A DNA stretch of 64,000 bases, from NCBI GenBank assembly GCA_964571135.1, contig CAZMZW010000002.1, forward strand, positions 62,001 to 126,000, written 5' to 3'. Of this stretch, positions 25,969 to 35,404 are shown piece by piece (position 1 is the stretch's first letter; every line of letters starts with the position of its first letter). This DNA is from CAZMZW01 sp964571135. Its GTDB lineage: Bacteria; Chloroflexota; Anaerolineae; Anaerolineales; Anaerolineaceae. The notes beneath the pieces were generated by a model. The model had not been told where the DNA came from. It was given only the letters and a program-made list of their open reading frames with translations, and searched no databases. The position numbers and the translations under genes are program-made.

Positions 25969-27501
25969 TTAGTTACACACTGTTTTTTTATTGATGAATA
26001 AAACACTATCTGGAAAATCAGCAAGATGTTCCAATTGATCTAATTCCGTTGGACCCAGATCTTTGGTTAGCCTGGTGGTCAGCAGCAGATATCTGGATTT
26101 GATCGGAAACACGATCTGGTCAATCCCATTGTTATCAAGCACGTAGGAAACACCAATTCCTGCCGGGATTTGTGAGATCCGGTGGTCGTATAAAGTGATT
26201 GACACCAGGATGGTGTTGCACCAGGCATTCGTCTGGCTGGCATCGAAGTGGAGGGACTGATCCATGATGTTCTTGGTTGAGTCAATGGTTTCCTGCGAGT
26301 AATTGAAATTACTGCTGCTTATGGTGGTGATTAGTGAAATACTGGCGGGCAGGAGGAATAGATTGATCAGGATGAACGCAATGACAAAAGGATATTTCTT
26401 TTTAATGATGAGCAGAAAGAAAATAAATAGAAAATAGGGTGCCATCATGCGCATATCATTTTTTATCAAATAAAGGGAAAAGCAAAAGAGTATGATGGGT
26501 ACGATCACCAGGAAGATAAAGATATTCAACCCGGCATCCGAAGTAGCCAGGTTTTGCGCGGTCAATCCTGGTTTCTTTTTTCTTAGCAGGATAATTGAAT
26601 AAATGAAGGAGATCAGCGCGATCATCACATATTCCACCCGGGCAGCCAATTGTGGAATACTGGTTGGTTTAACGAAGAGCGCTAAATTGTTCAGGCTTGT
26701 TTGGATCAGGTATCTTAGGGTGGAACGAAAACCAGGGCCAATATTCGCGACCGCCTGGCTGATGGTGTTATTCCCGGGGGTAATTAATAAATTTAGCAGC
26801 CAAATCACCAGCGCGAAGAAGAACAGGCTGGTAAAAAAAGCAAGGATTTGCTTTTTTAGGTTTTTCGGAAAATAAAGGGCGAAGAGGGGGAAGAAGAACA
26901 ATCCCCAGGTCGGGCGCATTAGGGCAACGAAAAACGTAAAAACAATGACCGCAGCCTTCTTCCAAAGATCCAATTTCTCCTGGCAGGCAAATGAAAACCC
27001 AAAAATAGCCGCAAAAAGAATTCCGACCATCTGGTGAAAACTTTCCTGCATAGCGGTGGGAAGGAACATCAAAACCGGGGTAAGCAAGCTCAGGGTCAAC
27101 CCAGCCAGGATGATCTGCGTATTGTTCAGGTTGGACACGACCGCAAAGATCACGAAACCCAGGGCTAAAAATGCCATATTAAAAAAGATGGGGGTGGAGG
27201 TATTCCAGCCGGTGATCCTGGAGAACAGCCCCATCATGGCAATGTAAACGGGTCCGTGCACTCCAAACCTGGATTGGGGGATGGGGGCGGTGTTTTCCAG
27301 GTGCGTATAATAGCCGCCGTTGAACCCGGCAGTATTGAATGTGGCGATCTGATGCCAGTATTCATTCTGGTCGTTAGGGCTGACCGGGATAAAGTTCGTC
27401 AGCGGAACCTTGTTTTGAGAGTTGATGATGATCGTGACCAGCAGGGCCGGCAATACCGCCATCAGCAGGATCAAACCCCATTTTATTGTTTTTTTATTCA
27501 T
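25969..27501 (-). CDS. Polytopic membrane protein, possibly GT-C glycosyltransferase-like
   Basis: The protein has 510 residues with about ten to eleven hydrophobic segments and a C-terminal soluble part (about 405-510). After the first helix comes a long extracytoplasmic loop with NDQNEYWHQIATFN and SRFGVHGPVYIAMMGLFS. An acid-containing first loop followed by a HGPxY-like segment is reminiscent of GT-C enzymes such as mannosyltransferases, which use lipid-linked sugars. The match is by topology, not by a firm motif, so a transporter or an inactive relative is possible. It is a single gene with no clear operon partner. Confidence 0.45.
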   Translation of the reverse strand: MNKKTIKWGLILLMAVLPALLVTIIINSQNKVPLTNFIPVSPNDQNEYWHQIATFNTAGFNGGYYTHLENTAPIPQSRFGVHGPVYIAMMGLFSRITGWNTSTPIFFNMAFLALGFVIFAVVSNLNNTQIILAGLTLSLLTPVLMFLPTAMQESFHQMVGILFAAIFGFSFACQEKLDLWKKAAVIVFTFFVALMRPTWGLFFFPLFALYFPKNLKKQILAFFTSLFFFALVIWLLNLLITPGNNTISQAVANIGPGFRSTLRYLIQTSLNNLALFVKPTSIPQLAARVEYVMIALISFIYSIILLRKKKPGLTAQNLATSDAGLNIFIFLVIVPIILFCFSLYLIKNDMRMMAPYFLFIFFLLIIKKKYPFVIAFILINLFLLPASISLITTISSSNFNYSQETIDSTKNIMDQSLHFDASQTNAWCNTILVSITLYDHRISQIPAGIGVSYVLDNNGIDQIVFPIKSRYLLLTTRLTKDLGPTELDQLEHLADFPDSVLFINKKTVCN

Positions 27502-27646
27502 TTGCTGTGTTTTGTATTCAATTATCTAAGACTAACCAAAAATATAGCAATCCCCGTAATGCCTCGTAGCTTGCTGAGAGGATGGTGATTTCAAGGGTTT
27601 TGCTTTACTTCTCATATATACTATGAGTATAAATAAGGAGGAGAAA

Positions 27647-28726
27647 ATGAAAAGAGTAGTCATAGCTTCAATAGTAATTTTGATAATTGTAGCAGTTTTA
27701 GGGGGGTGCAGTTCAGTGACACCAAATCCAACACCCATCCTCACATTACAGCCAACATTACAGCCTACAAATACACCCGCTCCTACCCCAACCCCGATTG
27801 GTTCTGGTAAGGGCGTATTATATTTTTGTGAAGAAAATCCAGCCTTGAGAGATTCCGCATTAAATACTAAATCGTATGATATCTATTCAATAAGGGTTGA
27901 CGGAACTCAAAAAACAAATCTCACTAATAATCAGGATAAAAATATTGCATATCTATCCCCTAACGTATCACCTGATGGTAAAAAAATTGCTTTTAATAAA
28001 TGGAGGTTTTTACAGGATAAATTATTTGGCAATCATTATTCTTTTGATATTTATATAATGAATATTGATGGTTCCGGAATACAAAAAATTTCTTCATACC
28101 CTCAATTTAATGGACAAGATTTAATAGAAAATCATATATATGAAGCAGACCCTGCATGGTCGCCTGATGGAAAAATGCTTTTACTCGAATCTAATCGACA
28201 TACATTTAAAACCGGTAGCCGAAATTATAATGGTTCAGAACTCTTTACTTTTGACCTAAGCACAATTGTATATAAAAAAATAACTACTTCAATTGGATAT
28301 ATTGAACATCCAACATGGTCACCAGATGGGCAAAGAATTGCATTTATGTCAAACCGCACTGGAAATTGGAATATCTTTGTGATGAATGCTGATGGGAGCG
28401 GCAAAGTTCAAAATATTACCAACAATAAATCTAGCAATAGATTCCCAGACTGGTCGCCAGATGGTCAATGGATCGTTTTCCATTCAGACCGTGATGGAAA
28501 TATTGAACTATATAAAACTAATCCAGAGGGTTCTTTGGTTACAAGACTCACGAAGAATCCAGCAACTGATGGTTCGGCAAGTTGGTCTCCGGATGGTAAT
28601 TGGCTTGCATTTGCTTCAGATAGAAGCGGTAATGAGGAAATTTATTTAATGAATTTACAAACTAGTGATGTAACTCAACTTACAAAATCAGATAATACAA
28701 CGGCATGGGTTGAATGGGGTAAATAA
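27647..28726 (+). CDS. TolB-like beta-propeller lipoprotein
   Basis: A lipoprotein signal (VLGGC near residue 21) and a Pro/Thr-rich linker precede about five propeller blades. The PD40/WD40-like units are easy to see: PAWSPDGKMLLLES, PTWSPDGQRIAFMSNRTG, PDWSPDGQWIVFHSDRDG and ASWSPDGNWLAFASDRSG. Such propellers usually bind other proteins. The start is the ATG at 27647, with AAGGAGGAG 4 nt before it; the ATG eight codons upstream would include the ribosome site. This is not the Tol-Pal TolB, since no tol genes are nearby and it is lipid-anchored. Confidence 0.8.
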   Translation: MKRVVIASIVILIIVAVLGGCSSVTPNPTPILTLQPTLQPTNTPAPTPTPIGSGKGVLYFCEENPALRDSALNTKSYDIYSIRVDGTQKTNLTNNQDKNIAYLSPNVSPDGKKIAFNKWRFLQDKLFGNHYSFDIYIMNIDGSGIQKISSYPQFNGQDLIENHIYEADPAWSPDGKMLLLESNRHTFKTGSRNYNGSELFTFDLSTIVYKKITTSIGYIEHPTWSPDGQRIAFMSNRTGNWNIFVMNADGSGKVQNITNNKSSNRFPDWSPDGQWIVFHSDRDGNIELYKTNPEGSLVTRLTKNPATDGSASWSPDGNWLAFASDRSGNEEIYLMNLQTSDVTQLTKSDNTTAWVEWGK

Positions 28727-28821
28727 ATTCAAACGCCCAATCGAGGGGATATAGGTCATAAGTACGATTCTCAAAATCAACCTAATATTTTTCTTATATT
28801 ATAAAGGGATAGGAGGAAGAA

Positions 28822-29658
28822 ATGAAAAAGAAAGCCAGTGTTTTATTCATAATTTTGCTTATGAATTATTTCTTCGGTTTGATAAGTTGTACACCGTCTG
28901 AAAGTGTCATACAGACAGCTATTGCAGGAACTCAAGCAGTCGAGAGTAGAATCATAAAGCAAACTGAAGAGGTTTTAAGCAAAGCCACTCAAGATGCATT
29001 AAATATCAAAAAGACACAAGAATTTATCCTTACAGAAACAGAAACTGCAAAAGAATTATCAATTTCTCAAACTCAAACTTCGATAGCAAAGTCTGAATAT
29101 CGATCTCCAAAATCTCCTCATCGATGCACTCCCGGGGGAACCTATACTGACGCAAAAGGTGATGTAGAAAATGGTGATATAGATTATCTGGATATTCTAA
29201 AGGTTGATTCTTTATTGGTAAATAATCAATTAACTGTGGTCTTCTATCTCAGAGGATTACCAGAAAAGATCACGATAAATCAAAATGGAATTAAGCAAGG
29301 ATTTGCAGATTATTTCTGGGAAGTTGGTGTTGATGTAGATAATAATACCAAAACGGGTGGAATGAACCAGGATAAGATTATGGGCATTGATTACAAATTA
29401 GCTTTAATGCATTATGTAAAAGGGGAACCTCAAACAGGACCTATAGAAAAACTAATTTCTTCAAATATATTTATATGCGATAACAAAAGCTGTAAAAGCG
29501 CTCCAATTTTTGATTTCAATTTTTCAATTGATTACAGAAATAATTCAATTTCATTAACCGGCATATTACCAGGAATAAATAAATCCTCGATCTTGTATTT
29601 CGTAACCTTTCATTTGAAACCCCCCAATTTTCAATACAAAGATCGTTTGTGTTATTAG
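28822..29658 (+). CDS. Lipoprotein with helical stalk and beta domain, unknown function
   Basis: Not recognised. The signal peptide ends at GLISC. Residues about 28-95 are a helical segment rich in Thr, Gln and Glu (AIAGTQAVESRIIKQTEEVL), probably a coiled-coil stalk. A domain of about 180 residues follows, with DAKGDVENGDIDYLDILKVDS, FWEVGVDVDNNTKTGG and several beta strands, like extracellular carbohydrate- or metal-binding beta sandwiches. Four cysteines lie in this domain. AGGAGGAAG precedes the ATG. It follows the propeller gene by 95 nt on the same strand and is similarly AT-rich. Confidence 0.6.
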   Translation: MKKKASVLFIILLMNYFFGLISCTPSESVIQTAIAGTQAVESRIIKQTEEVLSKATQDALNIKKTQEFILTETETAKELSISQTQTSIAKSEYRSPKSPHRCTPGGTYTDAKGDVENGDIDYLDILKVDSLLVNNQLTVVFYLRGLPEKITINQNGIKQGFADYFWEVGVDVDNNTKTGGMNQDKIMGIDYKLALMHYVKGEPQTGPIEKLISSNIFICDNKSCKSAPIFDFNFSIDYRNNSISLTGILPGINKSSILYFVTFHLKPPNFQYKDRLCY

Positions 29659-29684
29659 AAATTTGTAAAACAAATTATGAGGAG

Positions 29685-29725
29685 ACCCCAAAATAATATG
29701 GGGTTATTCTATTTTACTTTTAGCA
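29685..29725 (+). terminator. Probable terminator after the lipoprotein gene
   Basis: ACCCCA (29685-29690) pairs with TGGGGT (29699-29704) around an AT-only loop, and T-rich DNA follows. It lies 26 nt after the stop. The remaining bases to 29910 show nothing recognisable. Confidence 0.5.
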
Positions 29726-29910
29726 ATGGGTTTGATTAATTAACTACCATTTGAATTAATAAAGAAAAACGATCAGATCTTTGGCTAAATAAAGAATAAT
29801 CCTAACCTTAAAAAGTCAAGGTTGAATGGCAGGTGAATGACCTTATTTTGATTGCATATAAATATCAATCTATATGATTTACGTTTATCCGTAAATGACA
29901 AAATCTTTCA

Positions 29911-31443
29911 TCACACTATCTTCAATCGATATTGGAGCGCCTCGGCAATATGGGTGGTGGTGATGGATTCGGAACCTGCCAGGTCGGCGATGGTGCGCGC
30001 CAGTTTGAGAATGCGGTGATAAGCGCGGGCGGATAACTGCATCTGGTTCATGGCTGAGCGCAGCAGATTTCGGCAGGGGTCATCCAGGGGGCAGAATTGG
30101 CGCAGATCGGCAGTTCGCATATCGGCATTGCTGTAAAGGGTTTTTTCTTTTTTCAATTCAAGGATGGAAAAACGCCTGCGCTGGATCTCGCGTGCAGATT
30201 CCACCCGTTTCTGGATCGTCTCAGAAGATTCACCAAAGCGGTCATCGCTCAGTTTTTCGTATTCCACGCGCGGCACCTGGATGTGGATGTCTATCCGGTC
30301 CAGCAATGGTCCGGAGATCCGTTTTTGATAATTGGTGATCGCTGCAGAAGCGCAGGTGCAGGGTTTGAGCGGATCGCCGTAATACCCGCACGGGCAGGGG
30401 TTCATTGCGCCCACCAGTTGGAAATTCGCCGGAAAGGTCAGTGAACCGCGCGCACGGCTGATGGTGACCAGTTTATCCTCCAATGGCTGGCGCATCACTT
30501 CCAATACGCGCTTGCCAAATTCGGGCAGCTCGTCCAGGAAAAGAACTCCACGGTGGGCCAGTGATATTTCTCCCGGATGCGGCCAGTTGCCGCCGCCCAC
30601 CAGCCCGGCATGCGAAATGGTATGGTGCGGAGAGCGGAATGGGCGGGTGCGGATGAGGGGGATTTCGGAGGGCAGCATGTCTGCCACAGAATAGATGCGT
30701 GTCACATCCAGGGATTCTTCCAGGGTCATATCGGGCAGGATGGCAGGCAGGGCGCGAGCCAACAACGTCTTACCTGCTCCAGGGGGTCCGACCATCAGAA
30801 CGTTATGTCCACCCGCTGCCGCCACTTCCAGGGCGCGCTTGACATGTTCCTGCCCTTTGACCTCGCGGAAATCGGTCTGTGCCCAGGCGGGGATGGCGCT
30901 CATCGCCACTGGCGGGTGAGGGGTGATCTCAGTCTCACCGGTCAGGTAGGCAGCCAGTTCGGCCAGGTTATTGACCGGGATGACCTCCAACCCGGGAATG
31001 AGGGCGGCTTCGGCAGCATCCACGGCCGGGACGATAATGCGCGCATAACCTTTTTCACGGGCTGTGGCTGCCATGGGCAGTACTCCGCGGGCATGGCGAA
31101 CGCTGCCATCCAGTGAGACCTCGCCGATCACCACGCTGTCGGTCAGTCGGTTGGCGGGTACGTAACCCATGCACACCAGGATCCCGACTGCAATGGGCAG
31201 GTCATAGAAAGGACCTTCCTTGCGCACCGAAGCCGGGGCTAAATTGACCCGAAAACGTTTGCGTGGATAAGTGAATCCGGAATTTTTGACTGCCGACTGC
31301 ACACGTTCCCGCGATTCCTGCACGGAAGCATCCGGTAAGCCAACGATGACAATACACGGCAGACCGGCGGCGAAATCCACTTCCACCTCCACGATGACGC
31401 CATCCAAACCGATCACAGCGCAGGAAAAGACACGGGCAAGCAT
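29911..31443 (-). CDS. comM: YifB/ComM-family Mg-chelatase-like AAA+ ATPase
   Basis: ComM-type proteins are hexameric helicases that help branch migration during natural transformation; the family is also called YifB. The N-terminal Lon-protease-like fold (about 1-165) is followed by a AAA+ module. Walker A is GPPGAGKTLLARAL, Walker B is GVLFLDELPEF, sensor/arginine motifs are in MRQPLEDKLVTISRA, and a zinc-like NPCPCGYYGDPLKPCTC is present. The C-terminal Mg-chelatase domain has RILKLARTIADLAGS. 510 residues, complete. The gene is clearly GC-richer (about 55-60% by eye) than its neighbours (near 37%). Confidence 0.9.
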   Translation of the reverse strand: MLARVFSCAVIGLDGVIVEVEVDFAAGLPCIVIVGLPDASVQESRERVQSAVKNSGFTYPRKRFRVNLAPASVRKEGPFYDLPIAVGILVCMGYVPANRLTDSVVIGEVSLDGSVRHARGVLPMAATAREKGYARIIVPAVDAAEAALIPGLEVIPVNNLAELAAYLTGETEITPHPPVAMSAIPAWAQTDFREVKGQEHVKRALEVAAAGGHNVLMVGPPGAGKTLLARALPAILPDMTLEESLDVTRIYSVADMLPSEIPLIRTRPFRSPHHTISHAGLVGGGNWPHPGEISLAHRGVLFLDELPEFGKRVLEVMRQPLEDKLVTISRARGSLTFPANFQLVGAMNPCPCGYYGDPLKPCTCASAAITNYQKRISGPLLDRIDIHIQVPRVEYEKLSDDRFGESSETIQKRVESAREIQRRRFSILELKKEKTLYSNADMRTADLRQFCPLDDPCRNLLRSAMNQMQLSARAYHRILKLARTIADLAGSESITTTHIAEALQYRLKIV

Positions 31444-31560
31444 GAAAATAGTGTAGAGGATTATTGAAAGAATGTCAAAGAAGAATCTTCAGAATTGGAC
31501 TTAAACAAGAAAAGAGTATCCCTGCGATCAAATATACAGATAATTATTCATTTTTATACA

Positions 31561-32004
31561 TTATTGCTTAAACACTCTCTTGAACCACACTCCATCGCGA
31601 TCCATTAATTCCCAGCCTGTGCTTAACAGGTAGCGAATAGTGAGGGTTGCTAGGGCTTTCTCATAGCGAATATTCCAATCCCTTTTTTCCAATTCAAATG
31701 AAATATCTTTAATATCGGGGAAAAAATCGGCAATCGCCAGTTTCTTATCGATCATAAAATCCGGGAATATTTTCTTGATCAGCCCCACCACCTCATTGAT
31801 TTTATCAACCAGGTTGGTTTTTTTATCTCTCCAATTTACCGGAGTAAAAGAGACCCTTTGAAGCTTGATTTCCGAAATATAGACAATTTGAGGACAATCC
31901 GAAAAAATTATTGAAATCTTCTTATCATCAACGCCCTGTTTTACTCTGGATTGTTTATCAAAGAAATCTATCCCATAAACGATACAATATTCCCATTTTT
32001 GCAT
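31561..32004 (-). CDS. Small protein with DUF4177-like ends
   Basis: The function is unknown. The 147-residue soluble protein begins MQKWEYCIVYG and ends LLSTGWELMDRDGVWFKRVF. DUF4177 proteins share this pattern of a start with WEY and a later GWEL followed by a strand with Phe-Lys-Arg. Here a central segment of about 70 residues is inserted, with no motif I recognise. The strand and spacing show no operon partner. AT-rich, as are the lipoprotein genes nearby. Confidence 0.55.
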   Translation of the reverse strand: MQKWEYCIVYGIDFFDKQSRVKQGVDDKKISIIFSDCPQIVYISEIKLQRVSFTPVNWRDKKTNLVDKINEVVGLIKKIFPDFMIDKKLAIADFFPDIKDISFELEKRDWNIRYEKALATLTIRYLLSTGWELMDRDGVWFKRVFKQ

Positions 32005-32289
32005 TTCAACATCCTCTTATTTGCCTTGGTCTTCAGGCACGTAAAGTATAGCATCTGAGGTATTTGAAAACCTGATATTTATCCAAAGTACAAACTCACT
32101 GAACAAATTGACATTTTGCTGACTTTTGACTTTATGAAAATTAGATCGTTCTCAATTCCGTTGGACATTTATACCCATTAGTGGATTGCATAATTGCATT
32201 ATTTTTTGTCCTCTTGGGATATACTATCAATAAACAACAATCCAAAGAATGTCATTATTGAAAAATCTGAATTAATAAAAGAGGTCAAA

Positions 32290-32985
32290 ATGATACGTGG
32301 CTATTTTGTGCATAAATTTCCGGATGCGATTCCAGATTCTTATGGTTTTGCCTTTGTACTGGGTATGATCGGGATCAATAAAGAACCTTCATTTGATACC
32401 AATTGGCAAAAGGTCAGCCGCATTCATCGGGGTATTTATCAGCGCCCGATGGTTACAGTGGATGATGATGCTTTCAAACATTCCTCCTATTTGATCGAGC
32501 TATGTCAGTACAATAACCCCACCTGGAACGATATGCCGCTCGTGATCAATGCTTTGCTGCCTGGAGTGGATTTGACCTTTTTAGGCGTCTGGATCAACCA
32601 GGTGGTCACTGAATTGCAACCAAAAGTGAAACCTTTGATCTATGTTACGCCGAAACATTGGAAGGAAATGCTGAATGGTCCTAATGGGGAAATCGTCTCT
32701 AAGCGGATTTTAATGCAGGCGAATTTGATCTCAAGCCAATTTAAAGTAGCCCTCCCAGAAACCCCTCTATATGTGGACAGGCTGAAATACTGGGAATATG
32801 AAAATGGAAAAATGCAGTTCGATGAAAATGGTAAATTTGAACCGGTGAATGTCCCAGTTCCACCTCCACCCGCACCTGTAGGAGATGAATTACCCTTGGT
32901 TCACACCTGCCCCTATTGCGGCAAGCAGGAGACCCCAATTATCTATACGTGCGGCGGCTGCGGAAAAAAGGTTAAGGTTTTTTAG
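32290..32985 (+). CDS. GH25-like barrel fragment with C-terminal zinc ribbon
   Basis: No firm family was recognised. The spacing of strands and the pieces FVLGMIGINKEPSFDTNWQKVS, then VWINQVVTELQPKVKPLIYVTP and LKYWEYENG, resemble glycoside hydrolase family 25 (lysozyme-like) barrels. However, the position of the catalytic DxE reads VINALLPG and no signal peptide is present, so wall hydrolysis is unlikely. A Pro-rich linker leads to a zinc ribbon with CPYCGKQ and CGGCGKK. The start at 32290 is favoured by GAGG 6 nt upstream and a hydrophobic strand beginning at residue 2. Positions 32005-32289 hold no other gene. Confidence 0.5.
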   Translation: MIRGYFVHKFPDAIPDSYGFAFVLGMIGINKEPSFDTNWQKVSRIHRGIYQRPMVTVDDDAFKHSSYLIELCQYNNPTWNDMPLVINALLPGVDLTFLGVWINQVVTELQPKVKPLIYVTPKHWKEMLNGPNGEIVSKRILMQANLISSQFKVALPETPLYVDRLKYWEYENGKMQFDENGKFEPVNVPVPPPPAPVGDELPLVHTCPYCGKQETPIIYTCGGCGKKVKVF

Positions 32986-33152
32986 TTATATTTACCACCA
33001 ATCTTTTTACAGGTGTAATTTCACCTGGATGAAGTTTTTCTGGAAGTGTTGATCATTTCTAGCTTAAAAATAGCTCAATATAAAAAAAGTAAATAGGTGC
33101 ATTCATTTAATAAGAATGCTCCTGATGTCTATATAGGTGTTTAGGGACTAAC

Positions 33153-33788
33153 ATGAATTCAAATGTGAATCCTGGTGAAACCAATAAAATCCGCCGAAGA
33201 TATCAGCGAATTTCAGGAATTTATGACCTGATGGAATCCCTGATTGAAAAGCAGTTTGGTATCTGGCGCAGTTATTTTTGGCCGCAAGTGAAAGGGCCGC
33301 AGGTGTTGGAATTGGGGGTGGGCACAGGCAAGAATATACCCTATTACCCATCGAAATTAAAGATCACCGCTATCGATTTTGCTCAAGGCATGCTTGAACG
33401 TGCCAGGGAACGAGCCAGCGAGATGAAGGTTGACGTGGATCTAAGAATTGGGGATGTCCAATCTCTCGAATTTGCGGATAACACGTTTGATTCTGTTGTG
33501 GGTACTTTTGTCTTTTGTACGGTACCTGATCCGATCCTGGGGTTAAAGGAAGCCTTGCGGGTGGTAAAGCCAGGTGGGCAGATCTTATTAATGGAACACG
33601 TCCGCTCTGAAAAACCCATTCAAGGCGCAGTGATGGATTTTATTAGTCCTTTGGTAATGCTGGCAATTGGCACCCATATTAACCGCCAGACAGTAAAAAA
33701 TATAATCAAAGCAGGGATTAAAATCATCAATGTCGAAGATCTGGATAAGGGTAAAGTTTTCAAAATTATTCATGCAATAAAAGAATAG
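33153..33788 (+). CDS. Class I SAM-dependent methyltransferase
   Basis: The SAM-binding motif I is VLELGVGTGKNIPYYP, motif II ITAIDFAQGMLERARERA, then DVQSLEFADNTFDSVVGTFVFCTVPDP and LRVVKPGGQILLMEHVRSE. This is the UbiE/Coq5-type small-molecule methyltransferase pattern. The C-terminal GIKIINVEDLDKGKVFKIIHAIK fits those of phospholipid or quinone methyltransferases, but the substrate is not determined. 211 residues. The next gene starts 8 nt later on the same strand. Confidence 0.85.
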   Translation: MNSNVNPGETNKIRRRYQRISGIYDLMESLIEKQFGIWRSYFWPQVKGPQVLELGVGTGKNIPYYPSKLKITAIDFAQGMLERARERASEMKVDVDLRIGDVQSLEFADNTFDSVVGTFVFCTVPDPILGLKEALRVVKPGGQILLMEHVRSEKPIQGAVMDFISPLVMLAIGTHINRQTVKNIIKAGIKIINVEDLDKGKVFKIIHAIKE

Positions 33789-33796
33789 GAGGCTGT

Positions 33797-34303
33797 ATGC
33801 ATCATCCACTGGTTGACCAGTTGGTTTTCACCCGCTCTGAATTCATCCGTGGAATGGAGAATATTAACGAGGAAGATGCGCGCCGCAGATTCGAACCGCT
33901 CAACTGTATCGCCTGGATAATGGGTCATATGGCCTGGCATGAGCAGCTTTACTGGCTTACCCGCACCCAGGGGTTGATACCTTTACCGAAGCTTAACGAA
34001 TTGGTGGCGGGAAAAGGTCCGGCCACTTCTCCCTCATTGAAAGAAATGATTGAAGATTGGAAATTGATCACCCGCCAGGCCGATGATTACCTGTTCCCGC
34101 TCGATGAAAATAAGATCCAGGGTGAATTAGTAGTGGCTGGTAATCCTAATGTATATATCCTTGGTAATATGCTTCAGCGAATGATCTACCATTACTGGTA
34201 TCATCTTGGGGAATCCCAGGCAATTCGCCAGATGCTTGGCCATAAGGACTTGCCTTCTTATGTTGGAGATATTGAATCCAACGCTCCTTATCGAAAAGAA
34301 TAA
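33797..34303 (+). CDS. DinB-family four-helix protein
   Basis: The 168-residue protein looks like the DinB/YfiT-like four-helix bundle, which often binds a metal through three histidines. Candidate ligands are His50 or His54 in GHMAWHEQLYWLT, and the later pair in MIYHYWYHLGESQAIRQML. The final helix with HxxxHxxE-like spacing is the most telling. Members of this fold are thiol-dependent transferases in several groups, but no specific reaction can be read here. It is probably in one transcript with the methyltransferase 8 nt upstream. Confidence 0.75.
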   Translation: MHHPLVDQLVFTRSEFIRGMENINEEDARRRFEPLNCIAWIMGHMAWHEQLYWLTRTQGLIPLPKLNELVAGKGPATSPSLKEMIEDWKLITRQADDYLFPLDENKIQGELVVAGNPNVYILGNMLQRMIYHYWYHLGESQAIRQMLGHKDLPSYVGDIESNAPYRKE

Positions 34304-34321
34304 GCTTGATCACTATTTTAT

Positions 34322-34345
34322 AAAACCCATTGGGGATTTTATTTA
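34322..34345 (+). terminator. Possible terminator after the DinB gene
   Basis: AAAACCC pairs with GGG-a-TTTT around a four-base loop with one bulged A, and ATTTA follows. It is imperfect but correctly placed 18 nt past the stop of the DinB gene and before the ABC operon. Confidence 0.4.
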
Positions 34346-34432
34346 TGAAACCCTTTAATTAATTTACGGTAAACAGGTAATACTTGAATAAAAGTTTCAT
34401 CATATGTTCAACAAATGAAATAAAATAATATT

Positions 34433-35404
34433 ATGGCCGCAATTGAGGTCTCAAAATTAAAACGTACTTTTAAAGCATCCCTGGGTGTTTTAAAACGAAA
34501 AACGAAAATTATCAATGCTGTTGATGGTATTTCATTTGAAGTTCAAAAAGGGGAATTATTCGGACTACTGGGTCCAAACGGGGCTGGAAAAACGACCACC
34601 GTAAAAATGTTAACCACTCTGCTCATTCCCTCCAGTGGCTCTGCGCGCATCGCGAATATGGATATCGTCAGGGATGCAGAAAAGATCCGCTCGCATATTG
34701 GATTTATTTTTGGCGGTGAACGCGGCTTATACTGGCGCCTTTCCGGAATTGATAACCTCCGTTATTTTGCCAGTTTATATTATGTTGACCCGGGTATTGC
34801 TAAAAAACGGATATCCTATTTAATGGAATTGGTGGGATTGGAGGACCGCGGGAAGGAAAAAGTGGAAGGGTATTCACGAGGAATGAAACAACGTCTGCAT
34901 ATTGCCCGGGCATTGATCCATGACCCTGAGATCCTTTTCCTGGATGAACCGACCATCGGGTTGGATCCTGTGGGAGCCCGCGAACTGCGCCAGATGGTGC
35001 TTGACCTGCAATCTGACAAGAAAACGATCTTACTTACCACGCATTATATGTTTGAAGCGGATGCGCTTTGCCAGAGGATCGCGGTAATCAATCATGGAAG
35101 AATCATTGCCCTGGATACCCCAACCAATTTAAAGCAAATTGTTAAAGAACTTTCCATTGTGGAATTGGAGGTCTTCGGGGTTCCTCCCAGCGCGATCAAG
35201 AAGATGAAAGCGTTGCCTTTTGTAGAAAATGTAACCTTGGAAGACCATGAACAGCGCCAGCATATCCTTGTGCAAACACCAAAAGGTCCCGAAGCTGTTC
35301 CGGCATTGATGGAAGCTCTGGAGGGTGTGGAAATTGGCAAGGTGACCATCCGGGAACCAACTCTGGAAGATGCCTACGTCCGCCTGGTGGGAGGCGAGTC
35401 ATGA
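34433..35404 (+). CDS. ABC-2 exporter ATP-binding protein
   Basis: This is the nucleotide-binding subunit of a DrrA/NodI-type exporter. Walker A is LLGPNGAGKTTT, the signature is GYSRGMKQRLHIARAL (a variant of LSGGQ), Walker B is PEILFLDEPTIGLDP, and the switch His is in LLTTHYMFEA. The C-terminal extension (about 240-323) is usual in this subfamily. It opens an operon with two permeases; its stop overlaps the next start by 4 nt. The transported substrate is not known. Confidence 0.92.
   Translation: MAAIEVSKLKRTFKASLGVLKRKTKIINAVDGISFEVQKGELFGLLGPNGAGKTTTVKMLTTLLIPSSGSARIANMDIVRDAEKIRSHIGFIFGGERGLYWRLSGIDNLRYFASLYYVDPGIAKKRISYLMELVGLEDRGKEKVEGYSRGMKQRLHIARALIHDPEILFLDEPTIGLDPVGARELRQMVLDLQSDKKTILLTTHYMFEADALCQRIAVINHGRIIALDTPTNLKQIVKELSIVELEVFGVPPSAIKKMKALPFVENVTLEDHEQRQHILVQTPKGPEAVPALMEALEGVEIGKVTIREPTLEDAYVRLVGGES

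Noticed and set aside
30577..31116. 179-codon open frame on the plus strand
   Set aside because: It lies antisense within comM, whose domain motifs are complete. The high GC content explains the open shadow frame.
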